Of a stretch of DNA of 19,656 bases, positions 1 through 6,219 are shown one piece after another; position 1 is the first letter of the stretch, and the number at the start of each line of letters is the position of its first letter. Below the pieces are notes generated by a model. The model was not told the DNA's origin. It worked only from the letters and a program-made list of their open reading frames with translations, and did not search any database. Origin of the DNA: an uncultured Caryophanales bacterium (GTDB lineage: Bacteria > Bacillota_I > Bacilli_A > RF39 > UBA660); assembly GCA_946414975.1 (NCBI GenBank), contig CAMKQS010000020.1, positions 1 through 19,656 of the forward strand, in the 5' to 3' direction. The position numbers and the translations under genes are program-made.

Positions 1-76
1 TAACATATGATTAAATATATATCACATTTAGGGGGTCACCATGTATTATAAAAAACAAAAAAATAGTAAAAAGCTA

Positions 77-105
77 TTGACAAAAATATATTAAAATTAT
101 ATAAT
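77..105 (+). promoter_or_regulatory. Sigma-A promoter of the infC-rpmI-rplT operon
   Basis: A perfect -35 TTGACA (77-82) and perfect -10 TATAAT (100-105) are separated by 17 bases, the optimal housekeeping arrangement. Transcription would start near 112 and give a leader of about 140 bases before infC. Such strength suits a ribosomal operon that is then restrained by attenuation in the leader. Confidence 0.93.
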
Positions 106-111
106 CAATAT

Positions 112-237
112 CGTAATGAAAAAGGAAAGCGATGTATCCACATCCACCTGATTGCTTATGGCGATGGGTAATGCCAATGATACGGTTTTTTAAGTGGATA
201 CTAGTTATCTACTTTTTTCATGGTATAAGATATAATT
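112..237 (+). promoter_or_regulatory. infC operon leader: L20-type transcription attenuator
   Basis: Two mutually exclusive pairings are visible. GTATCCAC (134-141) is the perfect complement of GTGGATAC (194-201), which would enclose a ~50-base domain. Alternatively AAGTGGATA (192-200) pairs with TATCTACTT (206-214, one G-U) around a five-base loop and is followed at once by a T run (213-218), a Rho-independent terminator. The shared strand 194-200 cannot be in both. In Bacillus subtilis the infC-rpmI-rplT operon is autoregulated by L20 binding its leader and promoting premature termination; the position and architecture match that family (Rfam L20_leader). L20 binding itself is inferred. Confidence 0.82.
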
Positions 238-250
238 GGAGGTGTTTGTT

Positions 251-781
251 ATCGCAAACAGAGAAAGAGATTTGTTTATAAATGAACAAATTCGTGCAAA
301 AGAAGTTATGGTTATTGGTCCAAATGGTGAACAATTAGGAGTAAAAACGTTAAAAGATGCTCTAACACTGTCATCATATGCAGGTTTTGATTTAGTACTT
401 ATTAATCCAAAGGGAAATCCACCAGTTTGTAAGGTAATGGATTATAATAAATTTAAGTATGAAAATAAGAAAAAAGCAAAAGAAAATATAAAGAAGCAAC
501 GTAGTGCAAACTTAGATATTAAAGAATATCGTCTTTCCGTTGCAATTGATATTCACGATTTTAATACTAGAGTTAAAAATTCAAGTAAATACTTAGAAAA
601 AGGCCATAGAGTTAAAGCTTCAATTCGTTTTAGAGGTAGAGAAATGGCTCATACAGAATTAGGTAGAGATGTACTTCTTAAATTTGCTGATGCACTAAAA
701 GATGTTGCAGAAATTGAACAAAAACCAATTTTAGATGGACGTAACATGACAATGATGCTTATGCCAAAAAAAGAAAAATAG
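251..781 (+). CDS. infC: Translation initiation factor IF-3, with an ATC start
   Basis: IF-3 binds the 30S subunit, checks start-codon/initiator-tRNA pairing and prevents premature 50S joining. The 176-residue product has the N-terminal domain (INEQIR, VMVIGPNGEQLG), the basic linker and the C-terminal domain with the family stretch KPPVCKVMDYNKFKYE and the HDFNTR, RVKASIRFRGREM and LDGRNM motifs. The frame is open further up to a TTG at 236, but that TTG overlaps the Shine-Dalgarno GGAGGTG (238-244). The codon correctly placed behind it is ATC at 251, giving an N-terminus (ANRERDLFINEQIR) of normal length. Non-AUG starts (ATT, ATC) are a hallmark of infC, where IF-3 represses its own mRNA by rejecting the codon. 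First gene of the operon; rpmI follows after 10 bases. Confidence 0.95.
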   Translation: MANRERDLFINEQIRAKEVMVIGPNGEQLGVKTLKDALTLSSYAGFDLVLINPKGNPPVCKVMDYNKFKYENKKKAKENIKKQRSANLDIKEYRLSVAIDIHDFNTRVKNSSKYLEKGHRVKASIRFRGREMAHTELGRDVLLKFADALKDVAEIEQKPILDGRNMTMMLMPKKEK

Positions 782-791
782 GAGGAAAAGT

Positions 792-971
792 ATGCCAAAA
801 ATTAAAACACATAAAGGAACTGCTAAAGTAGTAGGAAATAATGGAAAAATAGGTCATCCTGGAACAAGACATAATACAGGAAAGAAAAATACTGCATCAA
901 ATAGAGCTGGAAGAAAAGCTTCTCGTTTAAGTAAAAGTGATGCAAAAAGACTAAAAAATGTACAATATTAA
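792..971 (+). CDS. rpmI: Large ribosomal subunit protein bL35
   Basis: A 59-residue highly basic protein opening with the bL35 signature PKIKTHKGTAK and containing a central RHNTGKK...SNRAGRKASRLSKSDAKRLK segment. It is part of the 50S subunit. It is slightly shorter than the usual 64-66 residues. The ATG at 792 sits behind GGAGG (781-785), which overlaps the infC stop region. It lies between infC and rplT, the universal order in Firmicutes. Its small size makes it easy to miss. Confidence 0.95.
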   Translation: MPKIKTHKGTAKVVGNNGKIGHPGTRHNTGKKNTASNRAGRKASRLSKSDAKRLKNVQY

Positions 972-986
972 TAAGGAGGAATTATA

Positions 987-1523
987 GTGAGAGTTAAAGG
1001 AAGTAATATCCATAAAAATAGAAGAGTTAAAGTATTAAAATTAGCTAAAGGTTACTTTGGAAGTAAACATAAACTTTATAAAACTGCAAAAGAACAAGTA
1101 ATGCATTCATTAAAATATGCATATAGAGATAGAAGACAAAACAAACGTGAAATGCGTAAGTTATGGATTACAAGAATTAATGCTGCTTGTCGTGAAAATG
1201 GAATTAGTTATTCTAAATTTATTAATGGACTTTCAAAAGCAGGAGTTGAAATTAATAGAAAAATGTTAAGTGAAGTTGCAATTGATAATCCAAAAGCATT
1301 CACATCACTTGTTGAGCTTGCAAAATCTGGCAAGGTAAAAGAAACAAAAAAGACAGTTGAAAAAAGTACTAAAGAAGTAAAAAAGGTAAAAGAAACAAAA
1401 GAAGAGAAAAAGGATTATTCTAAAATGACAGTTGCAGAATTAAAAAATTTAGCTAAAGAAAAGAATATTACAGGATATACAACAATGAAAAAAGCAGAAT
1501 TAGTTGCTGCTTTAGAAAAATAA
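987..1523 (+). CDS. rplT: Large ribosomal subunit protein bL20 with C-terminal extension
   Basis: bL20 is an early 23S rRNA-binding assembly protein of the 50S subunit and, in Bacillus, the repressor of its own operon. The first ~117 residues are a complete bL20 ([60 protein letters not shown]). The usual protein ends there at about 118 residues, but this one continues to 178. It adds a Lys/Glu/Thr-rich linker (residues ~118-144) and a final ~32-residue module, [13 protein letters not shown]...[12 protein letters not shown], that resembles the Rho N-terminal/SAP-like helical fold. The start is GTG at 987 with AAGGAGG (973-979) upstream. A terminator follows directly. Confidence 0.96.
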   Translation: MRVKGSNIHKNRRVKVLKLAKGYFGSKHKLYKTAKEQVMHSLKYAYRDRRQNKREMRKLWITRINAACRENGISYSKFINGLSKAGVEINRKMLSEVAIDNPKAFTSLVELAKSGKVKETKKTVEKSTKEVKKVKETKEEKKDYSKMTVAELKNLAKEKNITGYTTMKKAELVAALEK

Positions 1524-1534
1524 TATTTATTAGA

Positions 1535-1564
1535 TAAAATGATTTAATATCATTTTATTTTTTT
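1535..1564 (+). terminator. Rho-independent terminator of the infC operon
   Basis: A perfect 9-bp stem (1535-1543 with 1549-1557), a 5-base loop and a run of seven T (1558-1564), 11 bases after the rplT stop. Confidence 0.9.
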
Positions 1565-1568
1565 GTTA

Positions 1569-1597
1569 TTGAACTTATACTGATTTTGTGATATATT
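1569..1597 (+). promoter_or_regulatory. Promoter for the small membrane protein
   Basis: TTGAAC (1569-1574) and TATATT (1592-1597) are separated by 17 bases. The predicted transcript would start near 1604, just ahead of the AGAGGTGA ribosome binding site at 1611. Confidence 0.55.
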
Positions 1598-1623
1598 TAT
1601 AATTAATAGTAGAGGTGATTTAT

Positions 1624-1926
1624 GTGGATGGAATTATTATTCTGGTTATAATAATTGTTGTAGGAGTTTACTTTAGGAGAGTTGATAAAGTAGTTACTGG
1701 AGTAGCTATAGTAGATATTTTCTTGCGCCTATTTAGATTTTTAGTTGAAAATATTCAGATAAATGGAATATCTGAATATATTGAAAAGTATTTACCTGCC
1801 AGTATTCCCAACATAATTAATGAGTATACTTCAGATATTCTTAATAATATTTTATTATGGGTATATGTAATATGCATGGCTGTATTTTTAGGTTATACAA
1901 TAAGATACTTTATATCAAAAAAGTAA
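1624..1926 (+). CDS. Small two-helix membrane protein, function unknown
   Basis: A 100-residue protein I do not recognise. A strongly hydrophobic N-terminal segment (about residues 3-18, DGIIILVIIIVVGVYF) and a C-terminal one (about 77-96, LLWVYVICMAVFLGYTIRYF) flank an amphipathic, partly charged middle, and the protein ends in a basic tail. A GTG at 1615 is in frame but lies inside the ribosome binding site AGAGGTGA (1611-1618), so I prefer the GTG at 1624. It has its own promoter and terminator and sits alone between the ribosomal operon and ruvAB. A very reduced CvpA-like protein is possible by appearance only. Confidence 0.7.
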   Translation: MDGIIILVIIIVVGVYFRRVDKVVTGVAIVDIFLRLFRFLVENIQINGISEYIEKYLPASIPNIINEYTSDILNNILLWVYVICMAVFLGYTIRYFISKK

Positions 1927-1927
1927 A

Positions 1928-1963
1928 AAAAGGACATATGTTTGGTAAAATGTATGTCTTTTT
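1928..1963 (+). terminator. Rho-independent terminator after the small membrane gene
   Basis: An 11-bp stem (1928-1938 with 1953-1963, one G-U) closes a 14-base loop. The 3' arm ends in five T. Confidence 0.75.
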
Positions 1964-1973
1964 GATTAAATAG

Positions 1974-2002
1974 TTGTAAAACATTAATAATTATGGTACA
2001 CT
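1974..2002 (+). promoter_or_regulatory. ruvAB promoter
   Basis: TTGTAA (1974-1979), 17 bases, then TACACT (1997-2002) preceded by TGG, an extended -10. It lies 29 bases upstream of the ruvA start. No SOS (LexA) box is obvious to me. Confidence 0.6.
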
Positions 2003-2030
2003 TAGAGTAGCTGGGATAAGGAGAATAGCA

Positions 2031-2576
2031 ATGTATGAATATATAAAAGGTAATATTATTGATGTTGATACAAATTATGTTATTATTGAAAATAATGGAA
2101 TAGGATATATAGTATACGTAGCTAATCCATATTCTTATAAAATAGGAGATAATAAAATATATATATATCAATATGTAAAAGAAGATGAGTTAAGTTTATA
2201 TGGTTTTAAAGATAAGCAAGAGAAAAGTTTATTTTTAAAATTAATTGGTGTAAAAGGTTTAGGATGTAAAATGGCTTTACCAATGTTTGCAACAGGTTCT
2301 ACTGATAGTATAATATCTGCTATTGAAAATGAAGATATTTCATATTTAAAAAAATTTCCTAAAATTGGTGATAAAGTAGCACGACAAATAATATTAGATT
2401 TAAAAGGAAAATTAGTTTCAAATGAAGTTAATGTTGTAAATAATAAAGAACTTATAGAAGCATTAAAAGCTTTGGGGTATAAATTAAATGATATAAACAA
2501 AATAATAGGTAAAATAGATAATAGTAAATCAATAGAACAACAGATAAAAGATTCATTAAAATTGCTTTTAAAATAG
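2031..2576 (+). CDS. ruvA: Holliday junction branch migration protein RuvA
   Basis: RuvA binds four-way junctions as a tetramer and loads RuvB to drive branch migration in recombinational repair. The 181-residue protein shows the N-terminal OB-fold start (MYEYIKGNIIDVD, NNGIGYIVYVAN), the helix-hairpin-helix region (LIGVKGLGCKMALPM and FPKIGDKVARQIILDLKGKL) and a C-terminal three-helix domain (EALKALGYKLNDI...) that contacts RuvB. Length is a little under the usual ~200, mainly through a short flexible linker. The ATG at 2031 follows AAGGAGA. ruvB begins 11 bases after the stop. Confidence 0.96.
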   Translation: MYEYIKGNIIDVDTNYVIIENNGIGYIVYVANPYSYKIGDNKIYIYQYVKEDELSLYGFKDKQEKSLFLKLIGVKGLGCKMALPMFATGSTDSIISAIENEDISYLKKFPKIGDKVARQIILDLKGKLVSNEVNVVNNKELIEALKALGYKLNDINKIIGKIDNSKSIEQQIKDSLKLLLK

Positions 2577-2587
2577 GAGGTGATTAG

Positions 2588-3589
2588 ATGGATGAAAGGA
2601 TAATTACACGAGATGTTTTATCTGAAGATAATTTTGATAATAGAATAAGGCCTCAATCACTGGATGAATATATTGGTCAGAGTGAAAATAAGGAGAATTT
2701 AAGTATATTTATAAAAGCTGCAAAAATGCGCGGAGAACCTTTAGATCACGTATTACTTTATGGTCCTCCTGGATTAGGGAAAACTACTCTTGCAGGTATT
2801 ATTGCTAATGAACTTGGTGTTAATATAAAAACAAGTAGTGGACCAGCTATTGAAAAATCAGGAGATTTGGCAGCAGTATTATCCAGTTTGGAAGAAGGGG
2901 ATGTATTGTTTATTGATGAAATACATCGTATTCCAAGGTTTGTTGAAGAAATTCTTTATTCCGCAATGGAAGATTATACACTAGATATAATAGTTGGGAA
3001 TGATTCATCAAGTAGGAGTATTAAAATAGATCTTCCACCATTTACTCTTGTTGGAGCAACAACTCGTGCTGGAGATTTAACAAGTCCCTTAAGAGATAGA
3101 TTTGGAATAACTTGCAAGTTAAATTTTTATAATCAAAATGAACTAAAAATGATTGCAAATAGAACTAGTAGAGTATTAGATTGCCCAATTACTGATGATG
3201 CAGCTTTAGAGTTAGCACTAAGAAGTAGAGGAACACCTAGAATAACAAATAGGTTATTTAAAAGAGTAAGAGACTATGCACTAGTTATGGGCGATGGCAA
3301 GATAGATTTAGATATTGCAAAAATTGCTTTAGATAAACTTAAAGTAGATAGACTTGGACTTGATGATACAGATTATCACTTGTTAAAATCAATAATAGAC
3401 AGATTTAATGGTGGACCAGTAGGAATTGAGGCTATAGCTTCAAGTATTGGTGAAGAACAAAGTACAATAGAAGATGTGTATGAACCATACCTATTGCAGA
3501 TAGGTTTATTAAAAAGAACAAGTAGGGGAAGAATGGTAACAGAAAAGGCTTATAAGCATTTGAATATACCATATAATAAAAAAAGTTAG
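2588..3589 (+). CDS. ruvB: Holliday junction branch migration ATPase RuvB
   Basis: RuvB is the AAA+ hexameric motor that pumps DNA through the RuvA-bound junction. The 333-residue sequence is complete: the [11 protein letters not shown] start, Walker [10 protein letters not shown] (residues 59-67), Walker B/DEIH (109-112), sensor 1 GATTRAG (155-161), arginine finger region LRDRFG (167-172), and a C-terminal winged helix (about 270-325, [10 protein letters not shown]...[10 protein letters not shown]). The ribosome binding site AGGAGGTGA lies at 2576-2584, overlapping the end of ruvA. No RuvC gene is next to it. Confidence 0.98.
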   Translation: MDERIITRDVLSEDNFDNRIRPQSLDEYIGQSENKENLSIFIKAAKMRGEPLDHVLLYGPPGLGKTTLAGIIANELGVNIKTSSGPAIEKSGDLAAVLSSLEEGDVLFIDEIHRIPRFVEEILYSAMEDYTLDIIVGNDSSSRSIKIDLPPFTLVGATTRAGDLTSPLRDRFGITCKLNFYNQNELKMIANRTSRVLDCPITDDAALELALRSRGTPRITNRLFKRVRDYALVMGDGKIDLDIAKIALDKLKVDRLGLDDTDYHLLKSIIDRFNGGPVGIEAIASSIGEEQSTIEDVYEPYLLQIGLLKRTSRGRMVTEKAYKHLNIPYNKKS

Positions 3590-3600
3590 GGGATAATAAT

Positions 3601-3939
3601 ATGGAAAAGAAAAAGGAAGCAGTATTATTAATAAAAAAGAAGTTAGATGGACAAACTTTTATGACTTATAAAGATATAGCAGGTATTACGGGTTATCATC
3701 CTAAATATATATTAAGATTAAAAAAAGAAATTAAAGAAGGTACTATAAGTATAGAACATGGGAATTTGAATAGAAGACCAGTTAATGCTATAAGTGATGA
3801 AGAGAGAAAGTATATTATAAGTTTGTATAAAAGAAGTAATGCTAGCATAAAAAAATTCTGCAATTTTTATGGTAAAAGAAGTTATTCATGCATATATAAT
3901 ATTTTGAAAAAAGAAGGTTTATTAAAAAATTCAAAATAA
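3601..3939 (+). CDS. Stand-alone transposase-type helix-turn-helix protein
   Basis: A 112-residue basic protein with no catalytic domain. Residues ~20-45 form a helix-turn-helix (MTYKDIAGITGYHPKYILRL), followed by a basic HGNLNRRP segment and a second helical region (~65-108, ISDEERKYIISLYK...YNILKKEGLL). This order (HTH, HGN-G-RP turn, then a second DNA-binding helical bundle ending in a ...L..EGL helix) is that of the N-terminal region of ISNCY/IS481-like transposases. No DDE integrase core follows, so it is either a domesticated transposase domain used as a regulator or a fragment. It starts 11 bases after ruvB and is probably cotranscribed with ruvAB. Its target is unknown. Confidence 0.8.
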   Translation: MEKKKEAVLLIKKKLDGQTFMTYKDIAGITGYHPKYILRLKKEIKEGTISIEHGNLNRRPVNAISDEERKYIISLYKRSNASIKKFCNFYGKRSYSCIYNILKKEGLLKNSK

Positions 3940-3949
3940 TAACCAATAA

Positions 3950-3986
3950 ACATTTCTATCATATATTATGATAGAGGTGTTTTTTT
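3950..3986 (+). terminator. Terminator-like hairpin containing the feoA ribosome binding site
   Basis: A 14-bp stem (3950-3963 with 3967-3980; two adjacent T-G wobbles) has a 3-base loop and runs into seven T (3980-3986), a strong intrinsic terminator. Its 3' arm also contains GAGGTG (3974-3979), the only plausible Shine-Dalgarno for the feoA ATG at 3988. Folding would both end ruv-operon transcripts and hide the feoA ribosome binding site. I see no convincing promoter between the hairpin and feoA. Confidence 0.8.
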
Positions 3987-3987
3987 C

Positions 3988-4218
3988 ATGAATTTATGTG
4001 ATTTAAAATTAAATGAAAAAGCAAAAATAAAAAAAATAAATCATGATAGTTCTATTAAAAGAAGATTATATGATTTAGGTTTAACAAAGGGTGCTAAAAT
4101 AGAATTGATGTTAATAAGTCCTAGTAAGTGTATAAAAGCATATCATATTAGAGATTCTTTAATAGCAATTAGAAATAAGGATGCAAAAAAAATAGAAATA
4201 AGTGGTCTTGATGAATAA
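3988..4218 (+). CDS. feoA: Ferrous iron transport protein FeoA
   Basis: A 76-residue cytosolic SH3-like FeoA domain, thought to dock on FeoB and help Fe(II) uptake. The family pattern is visible: an N-terminal LCDLKLNEKAKI strand, the RRLYDLGLTKGAKIEL motif (residues ~28-45), then IRDSLIAIRNKDAKKIEI. It is of normal length. The last eight bases overlap the start of feoB, indicating translational coupling. Its ribosome binding site lies in the hairpin just upstream. Confidence 0.93.
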   Translation: MNLCDLKLNEKAKIKKINHDSSIKRRLYDLGLTKGAKIELMLISPSKCIKAYHIRDSLIAIRNKDAKKIEISGLDE

Positions 4219-6151
4219 AAAAATAGCGCTTATTGGAAATCCCAATGTAGGAAAAAGCACTTTATTTAATTTATTAACAGGGATGCATCAACATACAGGT
4301 AATTGGACAGGAAAAACTGTTGATATTGCTATTGGAAAATATAAAAATATAGAAATATATGATCTTCCAGGAACGTATTCCTTAATTCCTCATTCTAAGG
4401 AGGAAGAAGTAACATCTAATTTTATAATTCATGGTTCATATGACATTGCTTTAATTGTATGTGACGCAACAATGTTAGAAAGAAATCTTAATTTGGTATT
4501 ACAAACTTTAGAAGTAACTAATAATGTAGTTTTATGCCTTAATATGATTGATGAATTAAAAAATAAAAATATTTTTATTGATTCAGAAAAATTATCTTCT
4601 ATTTTAAATATCCCCGTAATAGAAGTAAGTGCTAAAAATAAAGAAGGAATAGATAAAATTATAAATGTATTAAATGAATTTCAAAGTAAAGAAACGTATA
4701 AGATAAAATATAATAAAGAAATAGAAGAGTGTATAGAATTATTAAAAAATAAAAATATAAGTAGATTTGAAAAATTAAAGAATATTATAGATGGAGATAA
4801 TAAGGATATTAATTCATATTTACTTTCTTTAAATATTAATCCAGTAGATAGTATTATGGAGAATGTTTACATTGAATGTGAAAAAATAGCTAATGAGGTT
4901 GTAAAAAAGCACAATAATAAAAAGAATAATAAAATTGATAAATTATTAACTAGTAAATTAACAGGTATTCCAATTATGTTATTAATTTTATTTATAACTA
5001 TGTATATATCGATAGTAGGTGCTAGTTATCCTTCAAATTTATTATTTAGTATTTTTGGTAAATTAAAATTATTTATTAATAGTATTCTTATTAATATCCA
5101 TGTTCCTAAACTTATAATTAATTTTTTAATGGAAGGAATATATCAAGTGTTAACTTGGGTTATATCAGTTATGCTACCACCAATGGCTATATTTTTTCCT
5201 ATATTTACAATTTTAGAGGATTATGGTATTTTACCAAGAATTGCTTTTAATTTAGATGGTTATTTTCAAAAGAGTAATGCCTGTGGAAAGCAAGCGTTAA
5301 CTATGTGTATGGGGTTAGGTTGTAATGTAGTTGGAGTAACTAATGCTAGAATAATTGATTCAAAAAGAGAAAGACTTATTGCAATTATTACTAATAGTTT
5401 TATTCCTTGTAATGGAAGGTTTCCAGGATTAATAACTATAATATCTATTTTCTTTATTTTAAAAAGTAAATTATTAACATCCTTTGTAAATGTATTAGTA
5501 TTTTTTTGTATAATAGTTATAAGTATATTAATAACGCTAATTATAAGTAGAGTATTATCTAATACTATTTTAAGGGGAGAACATTCATTTTTTACGCTAG
5601 AGTTACCACCATATAGAAAACCAAATTTTATAAAAGTAATTATAAGATCTATATTTGATAGAACGATACGTGTTTTATCTAGAGCTATAGTAATCTCTAT
5701 TCCTGCAGGCATAATAATTTGGTTATTATTAAATTTGAGTATTAATAGTCATAATTTAATATATTATTTAACAAATATTATTAATCCTTTTGGAAACTTA
5801 ATAGGACTTGATGGAGTAATACTATTATCATTTATACTTGGTTTTCCCGCAAATGAGATTGTAATTCCAGTTATGTTAATGATATATTTATCAAATAATA
5901 CAATGATGGATATTAATAATATAAGTGAAATAAAAAATATATTGATAAGTAACAATTGGACTATAAAAACAGCACTTTGTACGCTTTTATTTATTGTATT
6001 TCATTTTCCATGCTCAACTACATTATTAACAATAAAAAAAGAAACTTCAAGTGTAAAATGGACTATTCTTTCATTTTTTCTACCCCTTTTAATAGGTATA
6101 ATACTTTGTTTTATTATTAATAGTATATTTAATATAGTTTCATGTTTTTGA
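4211..6151 (+). CDS. feoB: Ferrous iron transporter FeoB (GTPase and permease)
   Basis: FeoB imports Fe(II) across the membrane, gated by an N-terminal G-protein domain. Of 646 residues, the first ~170 are the GTPase: G1 GNPNVGKS (9-16), G3 DLPG (51-54), G4 NMID (111-114) and a G5-like VSA. A helical GDI-like spacer follows, then the multi-span permease from ~255 with the family motifs MGLGCNVVGVTNARI, NSFIPCNGRFP and GFPANEIVIPV. The chosen ATG (4211) overlaps the feoA stop; the GTG at 4202 also in frame would only add three residues. The size is at the short end for FeoB. No FeoC gene is seen. Confidence 0.97.
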   Translation: MNKKIALIGNPNVGKSTLFNLLTGMHQHTGNWTGKTVDIAIGKYKNIEIYDLPGTYSLIPHSKEEEVTSNFIIHGSYDIALIVCDATMLERNLNLVLQTLEVTNNVVLCLNMIDELKNKNIFIDSEKLSSILNIPVIEVSAKNKEGIDKIINVLNEFQSKETYKIKYNKEIEECIELLKNKNISRFEKLKNIIDGDNKDINSYLLSLNINPVDSIMENVYIECEKIANEVVKKHNNKKNNKIDKLLTSKLTGIPIMLLILFITMYISIVGASYPSNLLFSIFGKLKLFINSILINIHVPKLIINFLMEGIYQVLTWVISVMLPPMAIFFPIFTILEDYGILPRIAFNLDGYFQKSNACGKQALTMCMGLGCNVVGVTNARIIDSKRERLIAIITNSFIPCNGRFPGLITIISIFFILKSKLLTSFVNVLVFFCIIVISILITLIISRVLSNTILRGEHSFFTLELPPYRKPNFIKVIIRSIFDRTIRVLSRAIVISIPAGIIIWLLLNLSINSHNLIYYLTNIINPFGNLIGLDGVILLSFILGFPANEIVIPVMLMIYLSNNTMMDINNISEIKNILISNNWTIKTALCTLLFIVFHFPCSTTLLTIKKETSSVKWTILSFFLPLLIGIILCFIINSIFNIVSCF

Positions 6152-6157
6152 TTTATA

Positions 6158-6186
6158 TTGAATTTTATTTATAATTTTGTTAAAAT
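6158..6186 (+). promoter_or_regulatory. Promoter of the C11 peptidase operon
   Basis: TTGAAT (6158-6163), 17 bases, TAAAAT (6181-6186). It starts seven bases after the feoB stop, and no terminator is seen between feoB and this operon. Confidence 0.65.
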
Positions 6187-6219
6187 ATATATTAGATTAA
6201 AGTAGTAAAAGGAGTGGGT

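Noticed and set aside
41..94. 17-codon open frame behind AGGGGGT upstream of infC (MYYKKQKNSKKLLTKIY)
   Set aside because: It contains the -35 of the infC promoter and ends before the transcription start, so it cannot be a leader peptide of that operon; it is too short and too basic/AT-driven to support otherwise.
3601..3939. A complete insertion sequence around the transposase-like HTH gene
   Set aside because: No catalytic domain, terminal inverted repeats or target-site duplication are visible, and the gene fits the ruvAB operon spacing.
5266..5712. Long reverse-strand open frames within feoB (also within ruvA, the LRR genes and the Asn-rich gene)
   Set aside because: All are fully inside strong + strand genes, have no ribosome binding site and show low-complexity translations expected from AT-rich antisense frames.
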